Below are positions 1 to 5,545 of a DNA stretch of 14,119 nucleotides, one piece after another (position 1 is the first letter of the stretch; every line of letters begins with the position of its first letter). Both the position numbers and the translations under genes were made by a program. The stretch spans positions 1 to 14,119 of the forward strand of contig JAEZCA010000066.1 of assembly GCA_023412665.1 (NCBI GenBank). Direction: 5' to 3'. A model generated the notes under the pieces. That model searched no databases, had not been told where the DNA came from, and worked only from the letters and a program-made list of their open reading frames with translations. The stretch is from Bacillota bacterium (lineage in GTDB: Bacteria > Bacillota > Clostridia > Acetivibrionales > DTU013).

Positions 1-1117
1 CTGCTTTGAACTGACCTTTTACTTCCTCCGGATCGGTGTTAAATATGACGTCTGCATCAGGAAGCTCTTCAGAGACGACTACAGGCTCCGGCGGCGGCTC
101 TACAGCAGGGTTTGGCGTGACTACACCCACCCCCATAGAACTGTACACCTTTCCTCCTGGCTTTATTTCTGCTTTCATTTCTTTCCTGTCTTCTTTTTTG
201 GTCGCTTCTTCATGATCCGTTATATATGGTTTTCCGTTAATATAATTATTTGCTGTCATGCTTAAGGCAGCTATTTCATCTCTGACCAAAAAAGCCTTAT
301 TTGCCAGATATACGAACATTGGGTTCAGTTCATCTATTATTTTGTATTCATAATAGTTTTTACTTTCCTTAGGTTCTCTTTTAGTTTCATACTCATTATA
401 TCTAATAGCGTCCCTCAACGTTAAATACATTCCGTTTCCATTGATTTCCGCAGATACCAAAGGCTCAAAGAAGATTTTATAGGTGCCTTTAAGTTCAGTA
501 TTGCTAACAGGTTCTCTATAAATACCATTCTCAAAGTCGCCTGATGATATTTCCTCACCGCATAGCCTTGATATCTCAGGTATATTCTTATATCCATCTC
601 CGGTAAACCATTCTGTCCATTCCTCTGTCGTGCACGTTTTCGGATCCGGCATGGATTTTGTGATGGATTTTGACTGATCTACAATACATTTATATGGCTC
701 TATTTCTGTAGGGATTGGAGAATATGGTTTACCACTTTTATTCATATAATCAAATACTGATCTACGCGTATATACATCAACAGTATAATATGGATTGTAT
801 TTTGCAAAGTCTGTTGGTTTACCGATTTGGTAAACTGTTACGGGTACTTCTACTGTTTCTTCACTTTCTTCTGATTTTACCTGTTTTGTATTCTTAGAGA
901 AGTTTTCTTCTTCTCCTTCTACAAAGTAAATTGAGATTCTGATGCCTCGGCCGCCTGTCCAATATTTCCAGTCAGATTTCCCATCGCCGGTTGAGACATC
1001 ATACTCTCCCTCGCCATGGTTTATATCACCATCATCCGCAAATACAGATAAAGGTAACAATGACAATATCGCTATCAGTATAAAGCATATTATTTTAATG
1101 CTCTTACAAGGTCTCAT
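1..1117 (-). CDS. Large exported protein, second paralog (C-terminus beyond left edge)
   Basis: An open frame begins at ATG 1117-1115 and stays open for 372 codons to the left edge, so the protein is cut by the window. The N-terminus is a clear Sec signal peptide: basic start, hydrophobic core around residues 7-22, and a likely cut after SVFA near residue 27. The following 340 residues align throughout with the 1189-aa protein at 10190-13759. Shared strings include GRGIRISIYFVEGE (GRGVRIGIYFVEGE in the other), LKGTY, FFEPLVSA, LRDAIRYNE and KPGGK. A short proline-rich stretch (AVEPPPEPVV) lies at the same place as the other copy's proline-rich linker. A GGGTGA sequence just upstream is a plausible ribosome site. 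It follows the SLH gene by 51 bases, matching the spacing of the right-hand pair. It is visibly more AT-rich than its paralog. The function is unknown; it is an exported, probably cell-surface protein. Confidence 0.85.
   Translation of the reverse strand, partial: MRPCKSIKIICFILIAILSLLPLSVFADDGDINHGEGEYDVSTGDGKSDWKYWTGGRGIRISIYFVEGEEENFSKNTKQVKSEESEETVEVPVTVYQIGKPTDFAKYNPYYTVDVYTRRSVFDYMNKSGKPYSPIPTEIEPYKCIVDQSKSITKSMPDPKTCTTEEWTEWFTGDGYKNIPEISRLCGEEISSGDFENGIYREPVSNTELKGTYKIFFEPLVSAEINGNGMYLTLRDAIRYNEYETKREPKESKNYYEYKIIDELNPMFVYLANKAFLVRDEIAALSMTANNYINGKPYITDHEEATKKEDRKEMKAEIKPGGKVYSSMGVGVVTPNPAVEPPPEPVVVSEELPDADVIFNTDPEEVKGQFKA
999..1074. repeat. 76-bp direct repeat, copy A (inside the signal-peptide region of the left large-protein gene)
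   Basis: These 76 bases recur exactly at 2494-2569 in the same orientation, 1495 bases away. Here they encode, on the minus strand, the second half of the signal peptide and the first mature residues of the left-hand large exported protein. The next four bases (to 1078) match with only one difference, then similarity stops. On the other side similarity stops at once at base 998. Confidence 0.95.
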
Positions 1118-1168
1118 ACAGTTCACCCATCTCTCTATAGTTCTGTGTAATCTACTAAAATTAAATTT

Positions 1169-2278
1169 TTACACTGGACCTGTCCAGCACCACATCCCAA
1201 CATTTTTAATATAGACTGTCCAAAATCCAACTCTTTGCCTGTCTTTAGGGCTTTCAACTTTAAATGTCATTTCCATTTCATAATCAGCTATTTTGAGCCA
1301 GTCTCCACGGAAATGCCCTTCCCCGGTTTCATCGTCCACCATGTATGGCTGCCCTAAATACGTTTTATCACCATGCCACATACCGCCTATATCTCCATCT
1401 CTCATCGTCCTGTCACCATATTTCATGCCACTGTACAGATCCAGTCCCTGACCATAGCCTACTACCCCGGCTGTTTCTGTCAGTACGGTTTCTTTACCGT
1501 TCTTGTCGATAAAAGTATCCCCGGCTATAGGCAGCGGCCTTTCGGGATCATCGTACCTCAATACCATGGGATCTCTCTTCTTTGTACTGCTTGTCCCGGG
1601 ATCCGTCGTGCCCGGCTCCTTTACCTTGACTTCAGGCCTCTTCGTATAATTCATTACCCTGCAGAATACCGTTGCTACCTCTGCTCTTGTCAGCGATTTC
1701 AATGGATTGAAGTTACCTGCGCTGTCACCTACGATCAAACCGTTGGAGTAGGCTCTTATAACCGCATCCTTCTTTAAACTTGCTATGTATGCATAATCTT
1801 TGATATTACGAGTTATTCCAGTCGTTTCCTTCAATACCTCGCCAATCGCCTTCGCTATATTGACCAGGATGCATGCCATGTCCTCCCTGCTTATGGGTGC
1901 GTCCAGCGCTTCCTTCGTACCTTTGAAATCGCTGCTCTGGATAAGCCCGCTCTCCACTGCCGCATTGTAATTTGCCTCTGCCCAGTGCTTTGCATTCGGC
2001 ACTGTTTTTATATGATCCTCCGCCACAAGCCTTGTGGATATGGCAAGGAACTGCCCCAGTGTCACCGTTCCCTGTGGGTCGTATCTTCCCACTCCATTTA
2101 CCGGTGCTGTCACTCCTGTTATGATCCCTTTTTCCGTCAGTGTCATCACATCATTATAGAACCACTGCCCTGATTTCACATCACTAAAGGATGCTGCTGC
2201 ATTATTTGCACCAAATGCAGGAATGAGCATTGAAGCTATAACAATAATAGTTACAAAGATATACACTATTTTTTTCAC
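1169..2278 (-). CDS. SLH-domain surface protein with a conserved C-terminal domain
   Basis: The protein has 369 aa. It starts at GTG 2278-2276, eight bases after a near-perfect AGGAGGA ribosome site. A signal peptide fills residues 1 to about 24-29. Three S-layer homology repeats follow: about 30-84 (FSDVKSGQWFYNDV ... LAISTRLV), about 97-150 (HWAEANYNAAVESGLI ... DMACILVNIAKAI) and about 160-213 (AVIRAYSNGLIVGD ... LTRAEVATVF). SLH repeats normally bind pyruvylated secondary wall polymer, so the protein is probably held on the cell wall. A threonine/proline/lysine linker leads to a C-terminal domain of about 120 residues beginning with a VLRYDD motif and ending WCWTGPV. That domain is about two-thirds identical, by eye, to the partial gene at the right edge. 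The fold and function of this domain are not recognised. It has its own candidate promoter and is followed by a large exported protein gene. The SLH assignment is firm; the role is inferred. Confidence 0.93.
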   Translation of the reverse strand: MKKIVYIFVTIIVIASMLIPAFGANNAAASFSDVKSGQWFYNDVMTLTEKGIITGVTAPVNGVGRYDPQGTVTLGQFLAISTRLVAEDHIKTVPNAKHWAEANYNAAVESGLIQSSDFKGTKEALDAPISREDMACILVNIAKAIGEVLKETTGITRNIKDYAYIASLKKDAVIRAYSNGLIVGDSAGNFNPLKSLTRAEVATVFCRVMNYTKRPEVKVKEPGTTDPGTSSTKKRDPMVLRYDDPERPLPIAGDTFIDKNGKETVLTETAGVVGYGQGLDLYSGMKYGDRTMRDGDIGGMWHGDKTYLGQPYMVDDETGEGHFRGDWLKIADYEMEMTFKVESPKDRQRVGFWTVYIKNVGMWCWTGPV

Positions 2279-2286
2279 AATAAATA

Positions 2287-2293
2287 TCCTCCT
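2287..2293 (-). promoter_or_regulatory. Ribosome binding site of the SLH gene (AGGAGGA)
   Basis: The minus strand reads AGGAGGA eight bases before the GTG at 2278. This strong site decides the start codon, which is GTG and not an ATG. Confidence 0.85.
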
Positions 2294-2388
2294 AGAATTT
2301 TTTGAGTGATAATTTTATATTCTTTGATGGTATAATGTGTTAGAGCTATTAATTTCATGGTATTAAGCCCATTTTTATACACTATAAA

Positions 2389-2415
2389 TTTATATTACTC
2401 ACCGATTATTGTCAA
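2389..2415 (-). promoter_or_regulatory. Candidate sigma-A promoter for the SLH gene
   Basis: On the minus strand a consensus -35 box TTGACA (2415-2410) is followed after 15 bases by TATAAA (2394-2389). A 17-base spacing gives the weaker box TAAATT. The predicted leader is about 105 bases and ends with the strong ribosome site. A small perfect palindrome (TTTGC-AA-GCAAA, 2418-2429) sits directly upstream of the -35 box and could be an operator. The 15-base spacer is short, so the exact -10 position is uncertain. Confidence 0.5.
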
Positions 2416-2493
2416 GATTTGCAAGCAAAGCTGATGTATTTTGTCTAATATATTTTAGATTTTGTAAGTGCCTTTTAATTTTAAACTACAATG

Positions 2494-2569
2494 TCATACT
2501 CTCCCTCGCCATGGTTTATATCACCATCATCCGCAAATACAGATAAAGGTAACAATGACAATATCGCTA
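2494..2569. repeat. 76-bp direct repeat, copy B (orphan signal-peptide fragment)
   Basis: This is identical to 999-1074. Here it has no complete reading frame: it is a detached piece of the 5' end of a large-exported-protein gene, still on the minus strand. At its right end it is joined directly to plus-strand RHS-like sequence. The exact identity implies a recent duplication or gene conversion. Confidence 0.93.
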
Positions 2570-2708
2570 ACAGCTATCGTTATGAGCCTTTGGCATGTTC
2601 CTTGAAAACAGTGAGACCTTACCCAACCGCATCACCTATACAGGCCAGCAGTATGGTAATGGATACATTGCATACGAATCTAACAGAAGCTTTATAAACC
2701 AACACTAG
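2570..2708 (+). pseudogene. RHS/wall-associated repeat protein fragment, frameshifted
   Basis: On the plus strand, joining two frames gives NSYRYEP followed by G-MFLENSETLPNRITYTGQQY, with a stop at 2706-2708. This follows the RHS core-repeat pattern, typically Y-x-Y-D-P-F-G followed about 15-20 residues later by N-R-[FI]-x-Y-T-G-[QR]-[QE]-[YF]. One base is missing after CCT at 2587-2589: the expected PFG codons would need CCT-TTT-GGC but the DNA reads CCT-TT-GGC. The 35 or so residues after the TGQQY motif are only weakly RHS-like. RHS proteins are large polymorphic toxins, and this is only a short internal remnant. It is fused head-on to the 76-bp repeat. Recognition rests on one repeat motif, so confidence is moderate. 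Confidence 0.6.
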
Positions 2709-2864
2709 ATTTTATCTCTGGTGATTCCTAATGTTTATGAACGAAGACATGGAAAATGCAGTATTTAATTTTCCGACGTCAGAATGGCCGCTCATGGCAA
2801 AAGGTTTTGATGCCAACTAGTAAAATGAGAGGATATCATCAAAGAACTCCCGTGAGGGAGATCA

Positions 2865-2905
2865 AAAACTCCATCCCTGGTCTTTTGACTCCGGGATGAA
2901 GTTTT
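2865..2905 (-). terminator. Probable intrinsic terminator, possibly bidirectional
   Basis: The arms 2865-2877 and 2893-2905 pair at 12 of 13 positions. They consist of A4 / GC-rich core / T4 with a 15-base loop that can itself form a small inner stem. Read on the minus strand, the hairpin ends in a run of five T, as expected for a Rho-independent terminator closing the operon that ends at 3265 or at the mini-ORFs. Read on the plus strand it ends in four T. A second small hairpin (CTCCC-GTGA-GGGAG, 2847-2860) lies just beyond it. Confidence 0.6.
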
Positions 2906-2999
2906 ATCAGCCACCTATGCTAACACATTATGACACATAGCAGTTTCTAACGCCCTTACTTCATTCTTTTTGAGATAATACCATCTGGGTTCGATAGCC

Positions 3000-3137
3000 T
3001 TAATTTCCCTTCCATAAAAAAAGTAATATTACCGCCAAGGATAACAAAAGCAAGAAAATGCCCATGCCTCCAAATACCCAAAATAGTACATTTCCAACCC
3101 TGCGCCTTAGTTTATCAGAGCTCTTGTAGATATACAT
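3000..3137 (-). CDS. Putative 45-aa single-pass membrane peptide
   Basis: The ORF runs from ATG 3137-3135 to TAA at 3002-3000. It begins MYIYKSSDKLRRRVGN and continues into one strongly hydrophobic segment of about 24 residues (VLFWVFGGMG then an I/L/V-rich run) before ending LWKGN. The basic RRR before the hydrophobic stretch predicts an N-in orientation. No good ribosome site precedes the ATG. It overlaps the 35-aa ORF upstream by 23 bases in another frame. It could therefore be translated by coupling, be the second half of a frameshifted small membrane protein of about 70 aa, or be a leftover C-terminal tail. No family is recognised. Confidence 0.4.
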   Translation of the reverse strand: MYIYKSSDKLRRRVGNVLFWVFGGMGIFLLLLSLAVILLFLWKGN

Positions 3138-3222
3138 CGAAATGATTCTTAAAATCAGCTTCTAATACTTCATATACCATATTGTCTTTTCCGTTGAAGT
3201 ATTCATTATAGTAGATGTTCAT
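3115..3222 (-). CDS. Putative 35-aa mini-ORF carrying a fragment of the large exported protein
   Basis: The ORF runs from ATG 3222-3220 to TGA at 3117-3115 and has a good ribosome site (AGGAG at 3233-3229, six-base spacer). It starts 42 bases after the 239-aa gene stops. Residues 3-14 (IYYNEYFNGKDN) are identical to residues 968-979 of the 1189-aa protein, and the DNA matches at 31 of 36 bases. Only one of the five differences falls at a first or second codon position. The rest of the peptide (MVYEVLEADFKNHFDVYLQEL) is not recognised. It may be a decayed tail of a further large-protein copy or a true short peptide. The ribosome site argues mildly for translation. Confidence 0.4.
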   Translation of the reverse strand: MNIYYNEYFNGKDNMVYEVLEADFKNHFDVYLQEL

Positions 3223-3264
3223 GACCTTCTCCTGTATAAATATATATCAATTGTCATTCATACA

Positions 3265-3984
3265 TCAGCGCTTTTCTATAAACACCCGAACAGGAACCTC
3301 ATCTAATATTTCACAGAGTTGAGGTACTATCTTGTTCCTATAGCTAAAGATCCAGCTATCCTTTTCCATTTCCCTATCAAAATCCGAAAAATTGCCATTC
3401 TCATCAAAACTGCTCATCGTAGCCAGTTCAAATACCAAAGCATTGCCTGGAGCCTCTTTATTCCCCTGTAGATTCATTTCATATATCTGAGTGAATTTTT
3501 CCGCTTCCTCACTTATTGAAATGATTTTTTTCCAGCTGGATTCTACGAGTCTGGCGACAGCATCCTCGTTTTCGGAGCTCTGCTCATTTATGGAACTCTT
3601 CAACAATTCCAGTTCATCTACACTCAAACGTTCTATATGTAAATTATTTCTCAGGTAAAAGTATTTAAGTCCCAGACAGTCATAAAATTGGTAAGCTGAT
3701 TGTCTTTTTACCTCAACAGGCAGAAAGCCAAGTTCATTCTCCCCAATCTCTTTGTCAAAGCTTTCCAGTGGCAGTGTTCCAAGTAAATATTTACTTAAAA
3801 CCTCCCTGTACCGCGCCTGAAGAATACAATACAAAGGGCTGAACTTGTCGGAGTTTTCTGTCAGACCCTTTTTGTAGGCCTCTTCCAAATCATAGCTCCT
3901 TGGCGTATTCATCATAATGGCTTTCTCAGATTGCACTTTATATAAGTTGATTTTTGATAATAACTGTTCCATATTATGACACAT
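3265..3984 (-). CDS. Unrecognised 239-aa cytoplasmic protein, candidate immunity protein or chaperone of the upstream effector
   Basis: I do not recognise a family. The protein has 239 aa (235 aa if it starts at the second ATG, 3972, which has better spacing from the AGGA sequence; the first ATG directly abuts it). It has no signal peptide or membrane segment. It is rich in Glu/Asp and Lys and looks mostly helical in its first 170 residues (for example LEEAYKKGLTEN and SSWKKIISISEEAEKF). It ends in a hydrophobic-basic strand, VPVRVFIEKR. It starts only 6 bases after the putative protease effector gene, so the two are almost certainly co-transcribed and translationally coupled. In type VII loci the gene directly after a secreted toxin or enzyme often encodes its immunity protein or a secretion chaperone. 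That role is inferred from position only. Confidence 0.85.
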   Translation of the reverse strand: MCHNMEQLLSKINLYKVQSEKAIMMNTPRSYDLEEAYKKGLTENSDKFSPLYCILQARYREVLSKYLLGTLPLESFDKEIGENELGFLPVEVKRQSAYQFYDCLGLKYFYLRNNLHIERLSVDELELLKSSINEQSSENEDAVARLVESSWKKIISISEEAEKFTQIYEMNLQGNKEAPGNALVFELATMSSFDENGNFSDFDREMEKDSWIFSYRNKIVPQLCEILDEVPVRVFIEKR

Positions 3985-3990
3985 CCTATT

Positions 3991-5103
3991 CTAATAAACT
4001 ATCTGTTGGTAATCGACCCAACCATCATTTTTAATGTCAATATCAGCAGGGTCAAGGGTATATTTGTTACCCCATGACGAAACTATATATTTGCCATCCG
4101 AAGTTACACCAGTTATAAGCATAGCGTGACCGCCACCTACTTTTACCGCACTTCCAGAAGTATCATACATAGTGTAATTACTACAGCGTATTGATATCAT
4201 TCCATCTTTTGATAGTTCTTCAAAGTTTGAAGGTGTTACATTAATACCCTTTTTAACATTGACATCTACGCCGTTATCCTCGCAATACTGTTCCCACCTG
4301 TATTCCATTTGCTCTTCTGTCGTACCAAAGCCATACTCAGCATATGTGTCATCTTTTCCATCTTTATCAGTGTCCTTCCAAAGCCAGTCTTCTTTATCAT
4401 CAACTGAATCCCATGACAAGAAGAGGAAGGATTTTTTATTATGGTTATCCTGGTCACAATAAAAATCAACCAGAAGCTCATTGTAATTTGGTTCACCATT
4501 TTTATCGTACATATCAAAACCGAAGGCTTTTTTAAATTCATCCGGACGGCCTTCATAATTAATAAAAACTGTATTGATCATTGCAACATATCCGCAACCT
4601 TCACTATTAAGCTTTTTCAGGTAATCCTCCACCTCTGTGTCAGTCATGTCAGGATAATATTTGCGTACAATATCCGCATAATCCTTATAATTATCGTAAG
4701 GAGCGCGCTGATTGCCACCGTAAGCCCCAGTAGTGTCGAAACCTTTTGTTGTTTCGGGCGCAGGTACATTAGCAGACATATCATGACTGCTGCTACCTGA
4801 ACCAGCATTCACGCTTGTTTCCAGCGTCTGAATATCGTTGAGAAGCCCACTTTGACACTTACTATAAACCTCTGCGCAGCTTGATAGCACTTTACTCATG
4901 GAAATGAAGTTTGACTGAAGTACTCGCATTTCCTCAATAGCTTTTTCTACTGCTTTATTCAGTGTGGCTTCGGCGGGTAGTGTCATTTCAATACGTGATG
5001 TAATATTTCTTACTTTCACTGCGCTGCTTTCCACGATTCCAGCCAATTTTTTGATCTTTCCGGAAGCGCTGACCAACTGATCACTATTAACCATTAATTC
5101 CAT
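3991..5103 (-). CDS. Putative type VII secreted effector: WXG100/LXG-like helical N-terminus fused to a papain/C39-like cysteine protease domain
   Basis: The preferred start is ATG 5103 (370 aa), preceded by AAAGGGGGC at good spacing; an ATG at 5154 would add 17 residues without a clear ribosome site. Residues 1-100 are two long amphipathic helices with no signal peptide and no cysteine-rich or membrane part, resembling a WXG100/LXG targeting domain, although no W-x-G is present. A Ser/Gly/Pro linker (about 100-130) follows. The rest looks like a papain-fold peptidase of the C39-like type. It has Cys170 in S-E-G-C-G-Y, His326 in GGGHAMLITGV, then DGKYIVSSWGNKY, where Asn346 is next to the Trp-Gly pair. 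An inserted acidic loop DTDKDGKDD (244-252) looks like a calcium-binding loop. The domains suggest export through the neighbouring EssC-type ATPase and cleavage of a peptide or isopeptide bond outside the cell. The substrate is unknown. The protease fold is fairly secure; the effector role is inferred. Confidence 0.85.
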   Translation of the reverse strand: MELMVNSDQLVSASGKIKKLAGIVESSAVKVRNITSRIEMTLPAEATLNKAVEKAIEEMRVLQSNFISMSKVLSSCAEVYSKCQSGLLNDIQTLETSVNAGSGSSSHDMSANVPAPETTKGFDTTGAYGGNQRAPYDNYKDYADIVRKYYPDMTDTEVEDYLKKLNSEGCGYVAMINTVFINYEGRPDEFKKAFGFDMYDKNGEPNYNELLVDFYCDQDNHNKKSFLFLSWDSVDDKEDWLWKDTDKDGKDDTYAEYGFGTTEEQMEYRWEQYCEDNGVDVNVKKGINVTPSNFEELSKDGMISIRCSNYTMYDTSGSAVKVGGGHAMLITGVTSDGKYIVSSWGNKYTLDPADIDIKNDGWVDYQQIVY

Positions 5104-5121
5104 ATTACTAATGCCCCCTTT

Positions 5122-5190
5122 ATTACCTTTGTAGATAATGCTAAAAACTAACATGATTGTATTCTACAACATAATTACTATAAAGGTAAT
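5122..5190. repeat. Inverted repeat around the effector promoter
   Basis: The arms ATTACCTTTGTAG (5122-5134) and CTATAAAGGTAAT (5178-5190) are reverse complements at 12 of 13 positions, with 43 bases between them. The right arm overlaps the candidate -35 box. The left arm ends directly beside the ribosome site of the effector gene. It could be a pair of operator half-sites, or a hairpin in read-through RNA from yukD. Confidence 0.5.
5161..5189 (-). promoter_or_regulatory. Candidate promoter for the effector/partner gene pair
   Basis: On the minus strand TTACCT (5189-5184) and TAGAAT (5166-5161) are separated by 17 bases. The -10 box matches the consensus at 5 of 6 positions, the -35 box only at 3 of 6. 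The predicted leader is about 50 bases. The 163-base gap between yukD and the effector gene, compared with 27 bases elsewhere in the operon, supports an internal promoter. Confidence 0.35.
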
Positions 5191-5266
5191 AGATTCTGAC
5201 ATAATGCATGTTTTTCAGGATATACTGCAAAAACTCCCTCAATATATGTTCTGTTCCTTTTGGCTT

Positions 5267-5518
5267 CTAAACCAGGATCAGGACATTTCCGTCCTGTATC
5301 CCGGCTTGTTCGAGTGTCTGGTGCTCGTCAAGATAGCCGCCCTTATCCTTCGAACCCAGTTTCAAAGCTTCCCTGCCTTGCAGAGCGCCTGATTCATGTT
5401 CATATACTGCTTGCGAGATCAGGGCTCTTGCTGCTCCTATATTCATGACAGAGGGTATTAAAAATTCGTACTTCCCGCCAGTAGACGGCACCAATACTTC
5501 CACATTTATTTTTTCCAT
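5267..5518 (-). CDS. yukD: YukD/EsaB-like ubiquitin-fold protein of the type VII secretion system
   Basis: The protein has 83 aa, the usual length for YukD/EsaB. The layout fits the ubiquitin-like fold: an opening beta strand (INVEVLVPST), a second strand (KYEFLIPSV), a helix (MNIGAARALISQAVYEH), and the family's characteristic ending LEQAGIQDGNVLILV (compare L-x-x-x-G-I-x-N-G-D-x-L in YukD). In type VIIb systems this small cytoplasmic protein is needed for or modulates export. It starts 27 bases after the EssC-type gene stops, preceded by an AAGGGGAAG ribosome site. It lacks a C-terminal di-glycine, so a conjugating role is not suggested. Sequence divergence from the classical family is high, but gene order and the C-terminal motif make the call good. 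Confidence 0.8.
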   Translation of the reverse strand: MEKINVEVLVPSTGGKYEFLIPSVMNIGAARALISQAVYEHESGALQGREALKLGSKDKGGYLDEHQTLEQAGIQDGNVLILV

Positions 5519-5545
5519 TATGCTTCTTCCCCTTTCAGCATTGCA

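Larger units (their letters stand above)
2279..3264. other. Roughly 1-kb debris zone between the effector genes and the SLH gene
   Basis: No full-length gene is visible in this stretch. From the effector side it contains a 35-aa mini-ORF carrying a scrap of the large exported protein, an overlapping 45-aa membrane mini-ORF, a long imperfect hairpin that looks like a terminator, an RHS-repeat fragment on the plus strand with a frameshift, the second copy of the 76-bp repeat, and the promoter region of the SLH gene. About 2909-2999 and 2416-2493 hold nothing I can name beyond the small palindrome near the promoter. The mixture of gene ends in both orientations suggests repeated recombination. 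Confidence 0.7.

Noticed and set aside
1174..1187. Perfect short palindrome CTGGAC-CT-GTCCAG at the end of the SLH gene, with a similar one at 13812-13823
   Set aside because: It simply encodes the conserved W-T-G-P end of both proteins, so the similarity is explained by protein conservation and it has no following T-run.
2491..2697. Plus-strand 68-codon open frame
   Set aside because: It is an artefact of reading the antisense of the 76-bp repeat straight into the frameshifted RHS fragment; the two parts are better explained separately.
2731..2820. Plus-strand 29-codon ORF after the RHS fragment
   Set aside because: No convincing ribosome site and no recognised similarity; may be leftover RHS-related sequence, but this cannot be supported.
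4259..4800. Several plus- and minus-strand alternative open frames inside the effector gene
   Set aside because: They are shadows of the protease-effector reading frame, which has clear domain motifs.
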